A DNA stretch of 22,757 nt from JACPXH01 sp964409225 (GCA_964409225.1 CAYPCM010000014.1:1-22757); one strand, 5' to 3'; positions 1-6,145 are shown, numbered from the stretch's first letter. Made by a program: numbers and translations. Notes: generated by a model from the sequence alone, not told the origin.

Positions 1-440
1 ACAATCAACGGTTTTGGATTCCCGACGCCCAGACGTTTGAAGCCGCCGGCTACCGCTGGAGCGATGTGCGGGTGGTCTCAAGTGGCACGGTGGGGCAGTA
101 TGATCGTCTGCGCCTCGTGCGCGAGGGCTCTGACGCGCGCATCTACTACCTTACCGAGGGAGGACTCCGGCGCGAGATTCCCAACCCCGAGGTGTTCAAT
201 TCGTACGGCAACCGGTGGGAGGACGTCGTTTCCATCGGCTCCGCAGAGCTCAACGCGTACCCATCGGTGCGGTTCATGCGCGCTAGCGGCGAGAGCCGCG
301 TGTATCAACTCGAGAACGGTGAGAGGCGGTGGGTGAGCACGGCCGCGGCCTTCAATCGTATCAGTGGTCGCTGGGATCAGATTGCGCCGGTCAATGCGAC
401 CGAGCTTGCCGCGTATACCCTCGGACGAGATATCGAGTAG
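1..440 (+). CDS. C-terminal part of a repeat protein of surface type (5' end outside window)
   Basis: The frame is open from base 3 to the TAG at 438-440, so about 145 residues of a longer protein are visible. An internal GTG at 66 is unlikely to be the start because the same repeat pattern continues upstream of it. The visible part holds roughly three related units. Each has a short strand pair followed by a pattern like 'F...GYRW.DV..VSS..V..Y', seen again as 'VFNSYGNRWEDVVSIGSAEL' and 'AAFNRISGRWDQIAPVNATE'. Aromatic and Trp residues recur at fixed places. From general knowledge, repeats of this kind occur in extracellular proteins of Parcubacteria, often at the C-terminus beside enzymatic or peptidoglycan-acting domains. 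Nothing visible identifies a catalytic function. A cell-envelope or secreted location is inference. Confidence 0.75.
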   Translation, partial: NQRFWIPDAQTFEAAGYRWSDVRVVSSGTVGQYDRLRLVREGSDARIYYLTEGGLRREIPNPEVFNSYGNRWEDVVSIGSAELNAYPSVRFMRASGESRVYQLENGERRWVSTAAAFNRISGRWDQIAPVNATELAAYTLGRDIE

Positions 441-497
441 CCGCACGTTCGTTTCGCTCGCGACACCGCAGGTTGCGTGGTATCATGGGGATGCGTC

Positions 498-863
498 ATG
501 AACGGAGACGATCTCAAGAAAATCCAGAAAGCAGTTGATGGGGTTATGGAGCCGTACTTTACGGCTATTAAGATTGATCTCGATCAACTTACCGGCGATG
601 TTCGCGACATCAAAGAGGACATCAAAGACGTCAAGACGCAGTTTGCTTCTCTGGAGCGGCGCGTGTTGGCGATTGAGGATATCCTTACCGACCATGGACG
701 GTTGCTGCGAGGTCACGAACAATTGCTCCGGCACCACGAACGGGAATTGAAAGCGATTAAGAAAGTACTCCTGGAGATTAAGCAAAACCAAGAAAAAGAT
801 CGCAGCCGCGTCATTGATCTGGAACGCCGGGTGTTGCGGCTCGAACAGAAAGTGTTCATCTGA
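498..863 (+). CDS. Small coiled-coil protein of unknown function
   Basis: 121 residues starting MNGDDLKKIQKAVDG. The ATG at 498 is preferred over the in-frame ATG-less extension from 477 because a weak GGGGAT (486-491) lies six bases ahead of it and the extension has an unlikely Trp/Cys composition. The protein is almost wholly alpha-helical. Heptad spacing of Leu, Ile and Val runs from about residue 25 to the end, for example in 'VRDIKEDIKDVKTQF' and 'LERRVLRLEQKVF', with many charged residues and a His/Arg-rich stretch near the middle. There is no signal peptide or membrane segment, so a cytoplasmic oligomer is likely. It lies 57 bp after the repeat protein and 63 bp before the DUF2339 gene. 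No specific family is recognised. Confidence 0.75.
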   Translation: MNGDDLKKIQKAVDGVMEPYFTAIKIDLDQLTGDVRDIKEDIKDVKTQFASLERRVLAIEDILTDHGRLLRGHEQLLRHHERELKAIKKVLLEIKQNQEKDRSRVIDLERRVLRLEQKVFI

Positions 864-885
864 AATTTTGAATTTAGCGTTGTGA

Positions 886-920
886 TTTTGCATTTTGCAT
901 TTTGATTTTTGGTTTTTGCA
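886..920 (+). repeat. T-rich heptad repeat leader before the DUF2339 gene
   Basis: Five consecutive 7-base units run TTTTGCA, TTTTGCA, TTTTGAT, TTTTGGT, TTTTGCA. They end six bases before the ATG at 927. There is no Shine-Dalgarno sequence. The same seven-base periodicity precedes the DUF5671 gene, groEL and the giant gene, so this is taken as the right-hand half of a dispersed intergenic repeat. Confidence 0.7.
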
Positions 921-926
921 TTTATT

Positions 927-2993
927 ATGTTCCACCCCGATCTCATCCAATACATCCGTGACATGGTGCGCGAGGGCCGGAGCTGGTCCGAGGTGAAAGA
1001 CGCGCTCATCAAAGAGGGCTGGGCGGACGAGGACATCCGGCACGGCTTGGCCGAATATGCGACGCAAGAAGCGTTCGAGCTGCGCAAAGACGTTTCGAAT
1101 ATAAAAAACGAGTTTAAAGACCTCGTGCGTGAGTTGAAGCAGAGTATTACTGAAGAATTGCGTGAGCCCGTAACGCCAGGCGGCGCGGGCGCCGCGGCGC
1201 CCGCGCCGCCTGCGTTCCGCGGCGAATCGTCTGCGCGAGCCGCGGGTGCCTCGGCGCCGCCACCGTACCGCCCAAAGTTCGATCAGTACCGAGCCGCACT
1301 CGCGGCAGAACGAAAAACAAAACCATTCGCCTCCCGCGATCTTGAAGCGCGCATAGGCGGCCAGTGGTTCGCGCGCATCGGGATTGTCGCAATGCTCATC
1401 GGGTTTGCCACTTTTTTCGCTTACGCGGTCAATCAGGGCTGGATCAACGAACCGATGCGCGTGGTGATCGGCGTGGCCTGCGGCGCGCTGGCTTTGATTC
1501 TCGGTGAGATGTGGCGCGAGCGTTATCCCGCCTACAGTCAGATTCTGACCGGCGGTGGGCTGGCCCTGGAGTATTTTTCGTTCTACGCCGCTTTCAGTTT
1601 CTACGGCCTCATTCCGTTTCCGGTGGCGTTCCTGATTTTTACGGCGATTACGGCTTCAGGCGGATGGCTGGCGCTGCGGGCAAATGCTGTCGGAGTCGCG
1701 ATCATCGCCATTCTGGGCGGGTTTTCGACGCCGGTTTTTCTTGGCTGGGACAAAAACCAAATCGGCTTATACTTCACGTACTTTGCCATTCTTGATTTGG
1801 GGGTGCTGGGGCTCGCTGCGCTTCGGCCATGGCGGGCGCTCAACCTGTTGAGTTTCATTGCCACAATCGTTTGGATGCTGAGTTGGTACGGCGGGTTTTA
1901 TGCAAGCGCGGACCTGCCGTTGTTTATGGCGTTTCTCACGCTTTTCTTTATAATTTTTACCTTGGCGGGTATTGCCCATCACGTCATCCGGCGCGAGCGC
2001 GAAGAAGGGTTTGATCTGGCCTTGCTTTTGCTTTCGGCCGCGTTCTACTTTATCCTCGGGCACGCGATCCTCAAGCCCGAGTACGGCGATTTCCTCGGCC
2101 TTTTTGCCGCGGGACTCGCGGCGTTGTATCTGTTCCTGACGTTACTGGTGCGTGCGGTGCATCCGGAAGGCAGCAAGGTCTCATTTGCGTTTCTGGCGCT
2201 TGCTGTCGCGTTCCTGACGATCGCAATTCCTTTGCAGTTTGACGGTCGACCCATCACGCTCGCGTGGGCGGCGGAAGCAACGGTGTTGGTCTTGGCCGGT
2301 TTTCATATGGCTAGTAAGCGTTTGCGCGTTGCGGGGGTGATCCTGCTTACGCTTGTAGCGCTGCGTCTGTTTGCCACTGAATACGAAATTGATCTTCAGA
2401 ACTTTGTGCCAGTGGCGAATGGCCGGTTTCTTACGTACGCCTTTGCCATTGCCGCAATGTTCGCAGTGGCGTGGCGATACAAAGTGGCGTGGGCCACGGT
2501 GGAAAAAGACGAAAGGTTTCTTGTGCCGACGCTGGCGCTCGTGGCAAATTTCTTTGCGCTTTATATTTTGAGTGCCGAGGCGATTGCGTACTTCGATAGT
2601 CAAATCGCGAGTCAGGCTACGAGCCCGGCGATATACCGTTGTCCCAACAACATTCTCGCTTCTCGGTGCGTGCCGTCCGGCTCGGTCGAAACCGGAGCGC
2701 TCGTGAGCGCGAAGAACCTTTCGCTTTCCGCCATCTGGGGTTTGTACTCGATCGGCATGCTTATTTCCGGCATCATCCGGCGCTTCCAGCCGATACGGCT
2801 CGCGGCAATTGTGCTCTTCTGGATTACGATTTTCAAAGTTTTTCTGTACGATTCGTCCAACCTAGAAACGCCCTATCGCATTGTCGCATTCATCGGTCTG
2901 GGCGGCTTGCTTTTGGTCACCGCTTACTTTTACAATCGGTATCGAGAGCGAATCAACGAATTCATTCTGCACAGGGATTATGCGAGTACCTAG
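927..2993 (+). CDS. DUF2339 polytopic membrane protein
   Basis: 688 residues. The ATG at 927 is chosen over a TTG at 909 because the upstream codons belong to the T-rich heptad repeat. Residues 1-45 form a small helical domain ('LIQYIRDMVREGRSWSEVKD...GWADEDIRHGL') of a kind often fused to Patescibacterial membrane proteins. Residues about 45-75 are charged and coiled-coil-like, and 80-115 are an Ala/Pro-rich linker. From about residue 148 to the end there are well over ten hydrophobic helices, rich in Phe, Leu and Ala, with short loops. Late in the protein one larger extracytoplasmic loop contains two Cys (in 'YRCPNNILASRCVP'). This layout matches the DUF2339 'predicted membrane protein' family, whose role is unknown. 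Transport or envelope functions have been guessed but are not established. It ends 158 bp before the DUF5671 gene. Confidence 0.85.
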   Translation: MFHPDLIQYIRDMVREGRSWSEVKDALIKEGWADEDIRHGLAEYATQEAFELRKDVSNIKNEFKDLVRELKQSITEELREPVTPGGAGAAAPAPPAFRGESSARAAGASAPPPYRPKFDQYRAALAAERKTKPFASRDLEARIGGQWFARIGIVAMLIGFATFFAYAVNQGWINEPMRVVIGVACGALALILGEMWRERYPAYSQILTGGGLALEYFSFYAAFSFYGLIPFPVAFLIFTAITASGGWLALRANAVGVAIIAILGGFSTPVFLGWDKNQIGLYFTYFAILDLGVLGLAALRPWRALNLLSFIATIVWMLSWYGGFYASADLPLFMAFLTLFFIIFTLAGIAHHVIRREREEGFDLALLLLSAAFYFILGHAILKPEYGDFLGLFAAGLAALYLFLTLLVRAVHPEGSKVSFAFLALAVAFLTIAIPLQFDGRPITLAWAAEATVLVLAGFHMASKRLRVAGVILLTLVALRLFATEYEIDLQNFVPVANGRFLTYAFAIAAMFAVAWRYKVAWATVEKDERFLVPTLALVANFFALYILSAEAIAYFDSQIASQATSPAIYRCPNNILASRCVPSGSVETGALVSAKNLSLSAIWGLYSIGMLISGIIRRFQPIRLAAIVLFWITIFKVFLYDSSNLETPYRIVAFIGLGGLLLVTAYFYNRYRERINEFILHRDYAST

Positions 2994-3151
2994 CTCAAAG
3001 TTCAAATGGCAACCCCTCGACAGGCTCGGGGTATAATCGTTATTTCCTGAGCGAGGAGCGTAGCGACGAGTCGAAGGATCTCGAGATCCTTCGCTGCGCT
3101 CAGGATGACGCGCGGCGTCAGTTTTAACCTTTGAGTTTTGAGTTTCGTAAT
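2993..3151 (+). repeat. Composite intergenic repeat element, copy A
   Basis: Left side: three heptads GCTCAAA, GTTCAAA, TGGCAAC (2993-3013). Core: a CCCC...GGGG hairpin at 3013-3031, a TATAAT-like string, then a long imperfect hairpin. Its outer arms are TCCTGAGCG (3045-3053) and CGCTCAGGA (3097-3105), and its centre is the perfect palindrome GAAGGATCTCGAGATCCTTC (3073-3092). Right side: T-rich heptads CTTTGAG, TTTTGAG, TTTCGTA (3129-3149) running into the ATG at 3152. The same architecture is found between groES and groEL. Confidence 0.7.
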
Positions 3152-3631
3152 ATGTCTCAGACCAGCAAAGCCCGCGAAACATTTCGATACTTACTCATGT
3201 TCGTTTCGCTAGCGATTACCGCAATCGCGGTCGGCGGGGCGTACTTCAACGTGATTGATCATTTCGTGCGCGATCCGCTCGCTCCGTTCGGCCTGCACCA
3301 ATTGAGCGGACTGCGCTGGCAATTGGCCGCCATGATCGTCGCCTCTCCCGTCTTCTATTTTGCGGCGCGAATGATCAAGCGCGCGATCACGGCTGACCCC
3401 GCACTGCGTGGGTCCGGTATGCGCAAGTGGATCATCTACATTGCGCTCTTCATTGCTTCCGCCGTCATCATCGGCGATTTCATTGGTGTACTGGCGCGGT
3501 TTTTTGACGGCGATCTCACGTTACGCTTTGCGTTGAAGGCGATTACGGTTCTTGTCGTCGCGGGGCTCATATTCGGTTACTATTTCATTGAAGTTCGGCA
3601 GGATGAGGCGATAAAATCAGAAGGGGTGTAG
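3152..3631 (+). CDS. DUF5671 family four-helix membrane protein
   Basis: 159 residues starting MSQTSKARETFRYLLMFVSL. The ATG at 3152 is preferred to a TTG at 3131, which lies inside the T-rich repeat. There are four hydrophobic helices: about residues 10-35, 58-78, 95-120 and 128-150. The first is preceded by the 'AxETFRYLLMF' start, and the second contains 'MIVASPVFYFAARMI', both typical of DUF5671. The family's function is unknown, and it is common in Patescibacteria and other bacteria as a short inner-membrane protein. The next gene follows after 32 bp in the same direction, so the two are probably cotranscribed. Confidence 0.85.
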   Translation: MSQTSKARETFRYLLMFVSLAITAIAVGGAYFNVIDHFVRDPLAPFGLHQLSGLRWQLAAMIVASPVFYFAARMIKRAITADPALRGSGMRKWIIYIALFIASAVIIGDFIGVLARFFDGDLTLRFALKAITVLVVAGLIFGYYFIEVRQDEAIKSEGV

Positions 3632-3663
3632 GACGCCGGTCATTCGGAATTCGGGTTTGCCCC

Positions 3664-4137
3664 ATGGCTACTCTCCAACGCTTAATCAAGCTGATCGCTC
3701 TCCTCGTCGTTCTCGGCGCGGTGGCGTTAGGGTTTGTCGTGGCGGGCTCGCCCCAGCGCGCGCGTGAGATCCGCGCCGACGAAGAACGAATTCAGGATTT
3801 GGAGCAGATACGTCAGGGGGTCAACAATTTTTTTACGGCCGAGGGTATTTTGCCGGAATCGCTCGAAGAATTACGCGGATCAGGGCGGTTGTTCGGGATA
3901 GAGGCGACTCTGCGCGATCCCCTGACAAATGAATCATATGGCTACCGCGAGCTAGATGACGCAACTTTCGAGCTTTGCGCTACGTTTAGTTTGCCAAGCG
4001 ATGGTGGTAACGACGTCGAGCGCCGGCCACTTGCGCCTGCCCCAGCGGGGAAGGGAACATTCGTAAGCTGGGATCATCCGGCAGGTCGGCATTGCTTCAC
4101 CATCGAGGCAATTGATTTCGACCTCGAACGACCGTAG
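3664..4137 (+). CDS. Single-anchor membrane protein with pilin-like periplasmic domain
   Basis: 157 residues from the ATG at 3664. Residues 8-28 (IALLVVLGAVALGFVVAG) form one N-terminal membrane helix after a short positive start. A helix containing 'RIQDLEQIRQGVNNFF' follows, then 'LPESLEEL', 'DPLTNESYGY' and two Cys, one in 'FELCATFS' and one in 'GRHCFTIE'. The order helix, 'DP.T...Y.Y', then a Cys-containing beta region resembles the body of type II secretion/type IV pseudopilins. There is no clear prepilin peptidase site (a Gly followed by a hydrophobic stretch with Glu at +5), so a true pilin is not claimed. The two Cys could form a disulfide outside the membrane. It follows the DUF5671 gene closely and has no Shine-Dalgarno sequence. 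Confidence 0.75.
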   Translation: MATLQRLIKLIALLVVLGAVALGFVVAGSPQRAREIRADEERIQDLEQIRQGVNNFFTAEGILPESLEELRGSGRLFGIEATLRDPLTNESYGYRELDDATFELCATFSLPSDGGNDVERRPLAPAPAGKGTFVSWDHPAGRHCFTIEAIDFDLERP

Positions 4138-4155
4138 GGGCCTGTTCTTTTCTGG

Positions 4156-4179
4156 TCCTATTCACAAATAGGAGGAGGG
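4156..4179 (+). promoter_or_regulatory. Hairpin overlapping a strong ribosome binding site
   Basis: TCCTATT (4156-4162) pairs with AATAGGA (4167-4173) around a CACA loop. The right arm runs into the purine-rich Shine-Dalgarno block GGAGGAGGG (4171-4179) of the 55-residue gene at 4183. The overlap could limit ribosome access. That is inference. Confidence 0.4.
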
Positions 4180-4182
4180 AAT

Positions 4183-4350
4183 ATGTTTGGGATCGACGTC
4201 GCGCTCCGGGTCACGGCGGGATTCGTTACATTCATAGCCGTGTTGATTTTCTGCGACGCCAGGTCAATTACTGGACAAGTTGACCGGTACTGGCGCCTTT
4301 TTGGTTTCATCGTTGCAGTCGCCGGCGCGGCAGTTGCCCTGCTCGGATGA
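4183..4350 (+). CDS. Very small two-helix membrane protein
   Basis: 55 residues, MFGIDVALRVTAGFVTFIAV to the TGA at 4348-4350. The case for a real gene is a near-ideal Shine-Dalgarno sequence (GGAGGAGGG, ending three bases before the ATG). Further support is the two hydrophobic helices (residues 7-23 and 39-55) separated by the charged loop 'DARSITGQVDRYWR', and the tight spacing to the next small membrane protein. The second helix is Ala/Val/Gly-rich and ends the protein without a tail. No family is recognised. It is probably cotranscribed with the gene at 4367, and the pair may form a small membrane complex. Confidence 0.65.
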   Translation: MFGIDVALRVTAGFVTFIAVLIFCDARSITGQVDRYWRLFGFIVAVAGAAVALLG

Positions 4351-4366
4351 GCTGAAAGGGGGAGGG

Positions 4367-4588
4367 ATGCAGCTTGCTTGGTGGTTACTTTTTGCCGTTG
4401 GCGTCGGGACGGCGGCATTCGGCGCGTACGTACTGCATAAGCCGGTGTTCGACCGCGTGAGCGAGGCGATCGAATGCCGGACCGGGGTGTACCTCTCGAA
4501 ATCCATCGTGGGTTTCGGGGCGGCGCTGCTTCTCGCGGGGGTCGCGCTCGCGCTCACGGCGTTTTCCCGTCTCGGGCTTCTCTCCTAA
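4367..4588 (+). CDS. Small two-helix membrane protein
   Basis: 73 residues starting MQLAWWLLFAVGVGTAAFGA. The ATG at 4367 is chosen over an in-frame ATG at 4280 because a strong purine block (AAAGGGGGAGGG) ends directly before it and the longer form would overlap most of the preceding gene. There are two membrane helices, about residues 3-23 and 49-67. The connecting loop, 'HKPVFDRVSEAIECRTGVYL', has one Cys. The gene follows the 55-residue gene by 16 bp and is followed at once by a strong terminator, so the two close a short transcription unit. Function is unknown. Confidence 0.7.
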   Translation: MQLAWWLLFAVGVGTAAFGAYVLHKPVFDRVSEAIECRTGVYLSKSIVGFGAALLLAGVALALTAFSRLGLLS

Positions 4589-4622
4589 AGCGCCCCTGCG
4601 TTCCGCAGGGGCGCTTCTTCGT
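4588..4622 (+). terminator. Rho-independent terminator after the small membrane protein pair
   Basis: A 13-bp perfect stem, AAGCGCCCCTGCG (4588-4600) with its complement at 4604-4616, closes a TTC loop. The T-rich run TTCTTCGTTTT follows. The stem begins at the last base of the stop codon. Confidence 0.85.
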
Positions 4623-4648
4623 TTTCGGTGTTTTCGGTACCGACACAA

Positions 4649-4670
4649 TTATACCACGATCGTAGTATAA
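4649..4670. repeat. 22-bp near-perfect palindrome
   Basis: The arms TTATAC and GTATAA flank an ACGATCGT centre, with one mismatched pair (C at 4655 against A at 4664). The size and symmetry are those of a dimeric repressor site, and AT-rich -10-like strings lie inside it. The bound protein is unknown. Confidence 0.6.
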
Positions 4671-4743
4671 CAGAGACAGATATGGATCGTCGATCGGCAC
4701 GCCCTCGGGCAGCGGTTCTTCTTGCTTCGGCGACCCGCGTGCT

Positions 4744-4779
4744 TGTACCATCTTCTGGCGATCGCCAGAAGATGGTACA
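4744..4779. repeat. 36-bp perfect palindrome
   Basis: The left half TGTACCATCTTCTGGCGA is followed directly by its exact reverse complement, with no loop. It has no T-tract on either side, so it is not a usual terminator. It could be a recombination, replication or strong protein-binding site, or a cruciform-forming repeat. Confidence 0.85.
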
Positions 4780-4884
4780 GGTTTACGATACGGTTGTTCC
4801 CGATGGCCTCTGATTCTGCGAGAGTTCCGTCCCGCCTTCGGCGCGGCAGCTAGCTGCGTTGGAGTGTTTGCCTCTCATCGGGTA

Positions 4885-4914
4885 TTGACAACTAAGAACT
4901 TTGTTTATTATACT
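4885..4914 (+). promoter_or_regulatory. Sigma70-type promoter for the 256-residue protein
   Basis: A consensus TTGACA -35 box (4885-4890) is followed after 18 bp by TATACT (4909-4914). Transcription would start near 4921, giving a leader of about 127 bases before the ATG at 5048. Confidence 0.8.
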
Positions 4915-4920
4915 ATCTTA

Positions 4921-5035
4921 AACGTGGGCAGCACGGCTGTCCGACCCGCTATGGCAGGGGTTGATCTGCCAAGGTGGCTGCGGTTCCGCAGCACCGATGG
5001 TCCTTTACAAGGCCTGGCGATGCTAGGCCGCTGTG
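4921..5035 (+). promoter_or_regulatory. Structured 5' leader with four consecutive hairpins
   Basis: Four stems follow the promoter in order: GGCAGC with GCTGTCC (4927-4942, one bulge); TGGCA with TGCCA (4952-4971); GGTGGCTGCGG with CCGCAGCACC (4973-4995, TT loop, one bulge); and GGCCT with AGGCC (5011-5029). The last stem ends just before the Shine-Dalgarno sequence at 5035. The density of helices suggests a structured cis-regulatory RNA. It matches no riboswitch class I can recognise. Confidence 0.55.
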
Positions 5036-5047
5036 AGGAGGGACGAG

Positions 5048-5818
5048 ATGAAGCCGATGGAGGTGCTTGTTGCGAAGTCGTCTGGGAAGACACTGCTGGT
5101 GAATGGACGCGATGACGACCTAATCTATGTGATCGGAGCGAGCGTCCCCACGAGTGTTCTTCCCGGCAGATTCGTCTCGTCGTTCGGGCTCCAGCTCTGG
5201 GGGTCAGAGATCGGAGTCGTCGCGCTCTCGGTGTGCACAAAACGGTTCCACGATCGGAAGAATGGCGCCATGTTTCCCTTCCTGCTCGTGATCCGGCCAG
5301 ACGGCGGCGATGTAGTCCGGATTGACCTCGAGGAGCAGTGGGTGCCGACGGAGTTCACGCAGGTGCATACGTATCACCTCGAAGTGCAGATTGGAGATGA
5401 GTGGTTCAGTAGCTCCAAGTCATACCCGGGCATTACCCGTCATGCCCGGCATGTACCCGACGCGAACCTTCTGTGCCGGTACCTAGTTGGTACGGCGACT
5501 GCCGACGAGGTGCGCGCAGCCGCGGAAGAGGCGGTCGCGGAGGCGAGCCGCGAGAAGCGAATCGTCGAGCTCGAGGCGCAGGTGAAGCAGCTCGAGGAGA
5601 TACGCCGCATTATGGAGGAGCATATCCAAGAGCTGAATGTCAGAATCCAACGACACCGGGACGAGAAGGCCATCTTCCACCAGTCGGCGACGGAGTGGCG
5701 TACGTACGCCGAGATGCTCCGCAGTATCCTCTCAACGCGGCTCTTCCTTTGGAGAGATCTGAGGCAAGCGCTCCGGGAGTTCCCGGGGACGCCGAAGCCG
5801 CCAGAGTCTCCCCAGTAG
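5048..5818 (+). CDS. Unknown protein: N-terminal beta domain plus C-terminal coiled coil
   Basis: 256 residues starting MKPMEVLVAKSSGKTLLVNG. The ATG at 5048 is chosen over a GTG at 5033 because GAGGAGGG (5035-5042) is correctly spaced ahead of it and would otherwise lie inside the gene. Residues 1-150 look like a beta-rich globular domain with alternating hydrophobics ('LIYVIGASV', 'FPFLLVIRPDGGDVVRIDL'). Residues about 155-225 are a charged coiled coil ('IVELEAQVKQLEEIRRIMEE'), followed by a helix rich in Arg/Leu and a Pro-rich tail. No signal peptide or membrane helix is visible, so it is probably cytoplasmic. The gene sits alone between its own promoter, structured leader and terminator. 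No family is recognised. Confidence 0.8.
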   Translation: MKPMEVLVAKSSGKTLLVNGRDDDLIYVIGASVPTSVLPGRFVSSFGLQLWGSEIGVVALSVCTKRFHDRKNGAMFPFLLVIRPDGGDVVRIDLEEQWVPTEFTQVHTYHLEVQIGDEWFSSSKSYPGITRHARHVPDANLLCRYLVGTATADEVRAAAEEAVAEASREKRIVELEAQVKQLEEIRRIMEEHIQELNVRIQRHRDEKAIFHQSATEWRTYAEMLRSILSTRLFLWRDLRQALREFPGTPKPPESPQ

Positions 5819-5847
5819 TCGTTCTGTACCCGTCCGTGGTGGGGTTC

Positions 5848-5873
5848 ACCCGCCCGGGCGGGTTTCTCTTTTT
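5848..5873 (+). terminator. Rho-independent terminator after the 256-residue protein
   Basis: ACCCGCCCGGGCGGGT (5848-5863) folds into a GC-only stem and is followed by TTTCTCTTTTT. It lies 30 bp after the stop codon. Confidence 0.75.
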
Positions 5874-5881
5874 GGGGGCTT

Positions 5882-5993
5882 GCCCCGTACCAATTCACTT
5901 TCCATACGTTCATTCGGGCCAGAGTGAGCCGAAGGCGATACCGAGCCCCGTACCGTCTGCCTAAAATTTCTTCTCTTCGGAATTGGTGCGGGG
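5882..5993. repeat. Inverted repeat bracketing the spacer upstream of the groES promoter
   Basis: CCCCGTACCAATT (5883-5895) and AATTGGTGCGGGG (5981-5993) are inverted with one mismatch, separated by 85 bp that hold no gene. The right arm abuts the -35 region of the groES promoter. Confidence 0.5.
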
Positions 5994-5995
5994 TA

Positions 5996-6023
5996 TTGAC
6001 ATTCTTTTCCCCATCCCTACAAT
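5996..6023 (+). promoter_or_regulatory. groES-groEL promoter
   Basis: TTGACA (5996-6001), a 16-bp spacer, then TACAAT (6018-6023). The predicted start near 6030 falls at the edge of the CIRCE operator, the usual arrangement for HrcA repression. Confidence 0.8.
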
Positions 6024-6032
6024 GGGTGGGTG

Positions 6033-6059
6033 CTGGCACTCATACGGCTAGAGTGCTAC
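6033..6059. promoter_or_regulatory. CIRCE operator (HrcA binding site)
   Basis: CTGGCACTC, nine bases, GAGTGCTAC. The inner GCACTC-N9-GAGTGC matches the CIRCE consensus TTAGCACTC-N9-GAGTGCTAA exactly in the core, and only outer bases differ. It lies 10 bp downstream of the -10 box of the groES promoter. This predicts heat-shock control by HrcA, encoded elsewhere. Confidence 0.9.
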
Positions 6060-6107
6060 CCATCTCTTCTTGCCATACTGAATCGGGCGAAGCATGTCGC
6101 CGTTGAG

Positions 6108-6132
6108 ATCCTTCGGCCTGTGGCCTCAGGAT
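6108..6132. repeat. Short REP-like hairpin in the groES leader
   Basis: ATCCT and AGGAT enclose GGCC-TGT-GGCC. The strings GATCCTTCG and CTCAGGATGAC are shared with the repeat core at 3085-3108, so this is a short member of the same repeat family. Confidence 0.6.
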
Positions 6133-6145
6133 GACAAGCCCCAGC

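Larger units (their letters stand above)
4623..4884. other. Palindrome-rich spacer without a convincing gene
   Basis: No supported gene lies between the terminator at 4622 and the promoter at 4885. The spacer holds a near-perfect 22-bp palindrome (4649-4670, arms TTATAC and GTATAA), a perfect 36-bp palindrome (4744-4779) and the 12-bp palindrome GCAGCTAGCTGC (4846-4857). It also has a short CGCC-TTC-GGCG hairpin (4833-4843). A 43-codon ATG frame (4682-4813) has no ribosome binding site and is treated as chance. Confidence 0.6.

Noticed and set aside
886..920. T-rich heptads read as a CRISPR-like or phase-variable coding repeat
   Set aside because: The units are only seven bases with no spacers, and they lie outside the coding region just before the start codon.
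483..1067. 194-codon minus-strand frame
   Set aside because: It is antisense to the coiled-coil gene and the start of the DUF2339 gene and crosses the T-rich repeat. The plus-strand proteins explain this DNA better.
3032..3037. TATAAT as a -10 box inside the composite repeat
   Set aside because: No matching -35 lies at the right distance, and copy B of the element has only a loosely similar AT-rich string there.
4682..4813. 43-codon ATG frame over the 36-bp palindrome
   Set aside because: It has no ribosome binding site, a low-complexity Arg/Ala/Val composition, and its middle is the palindrome itself.
5440..6039. 199-codon minus-strand frame over the end of the unknown gene and the groES promoter
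   Set aside because: It overlaps a supported gene, a terminator and the promoter, and its Ser/Arg-rich composition is typical of a shadow frame.
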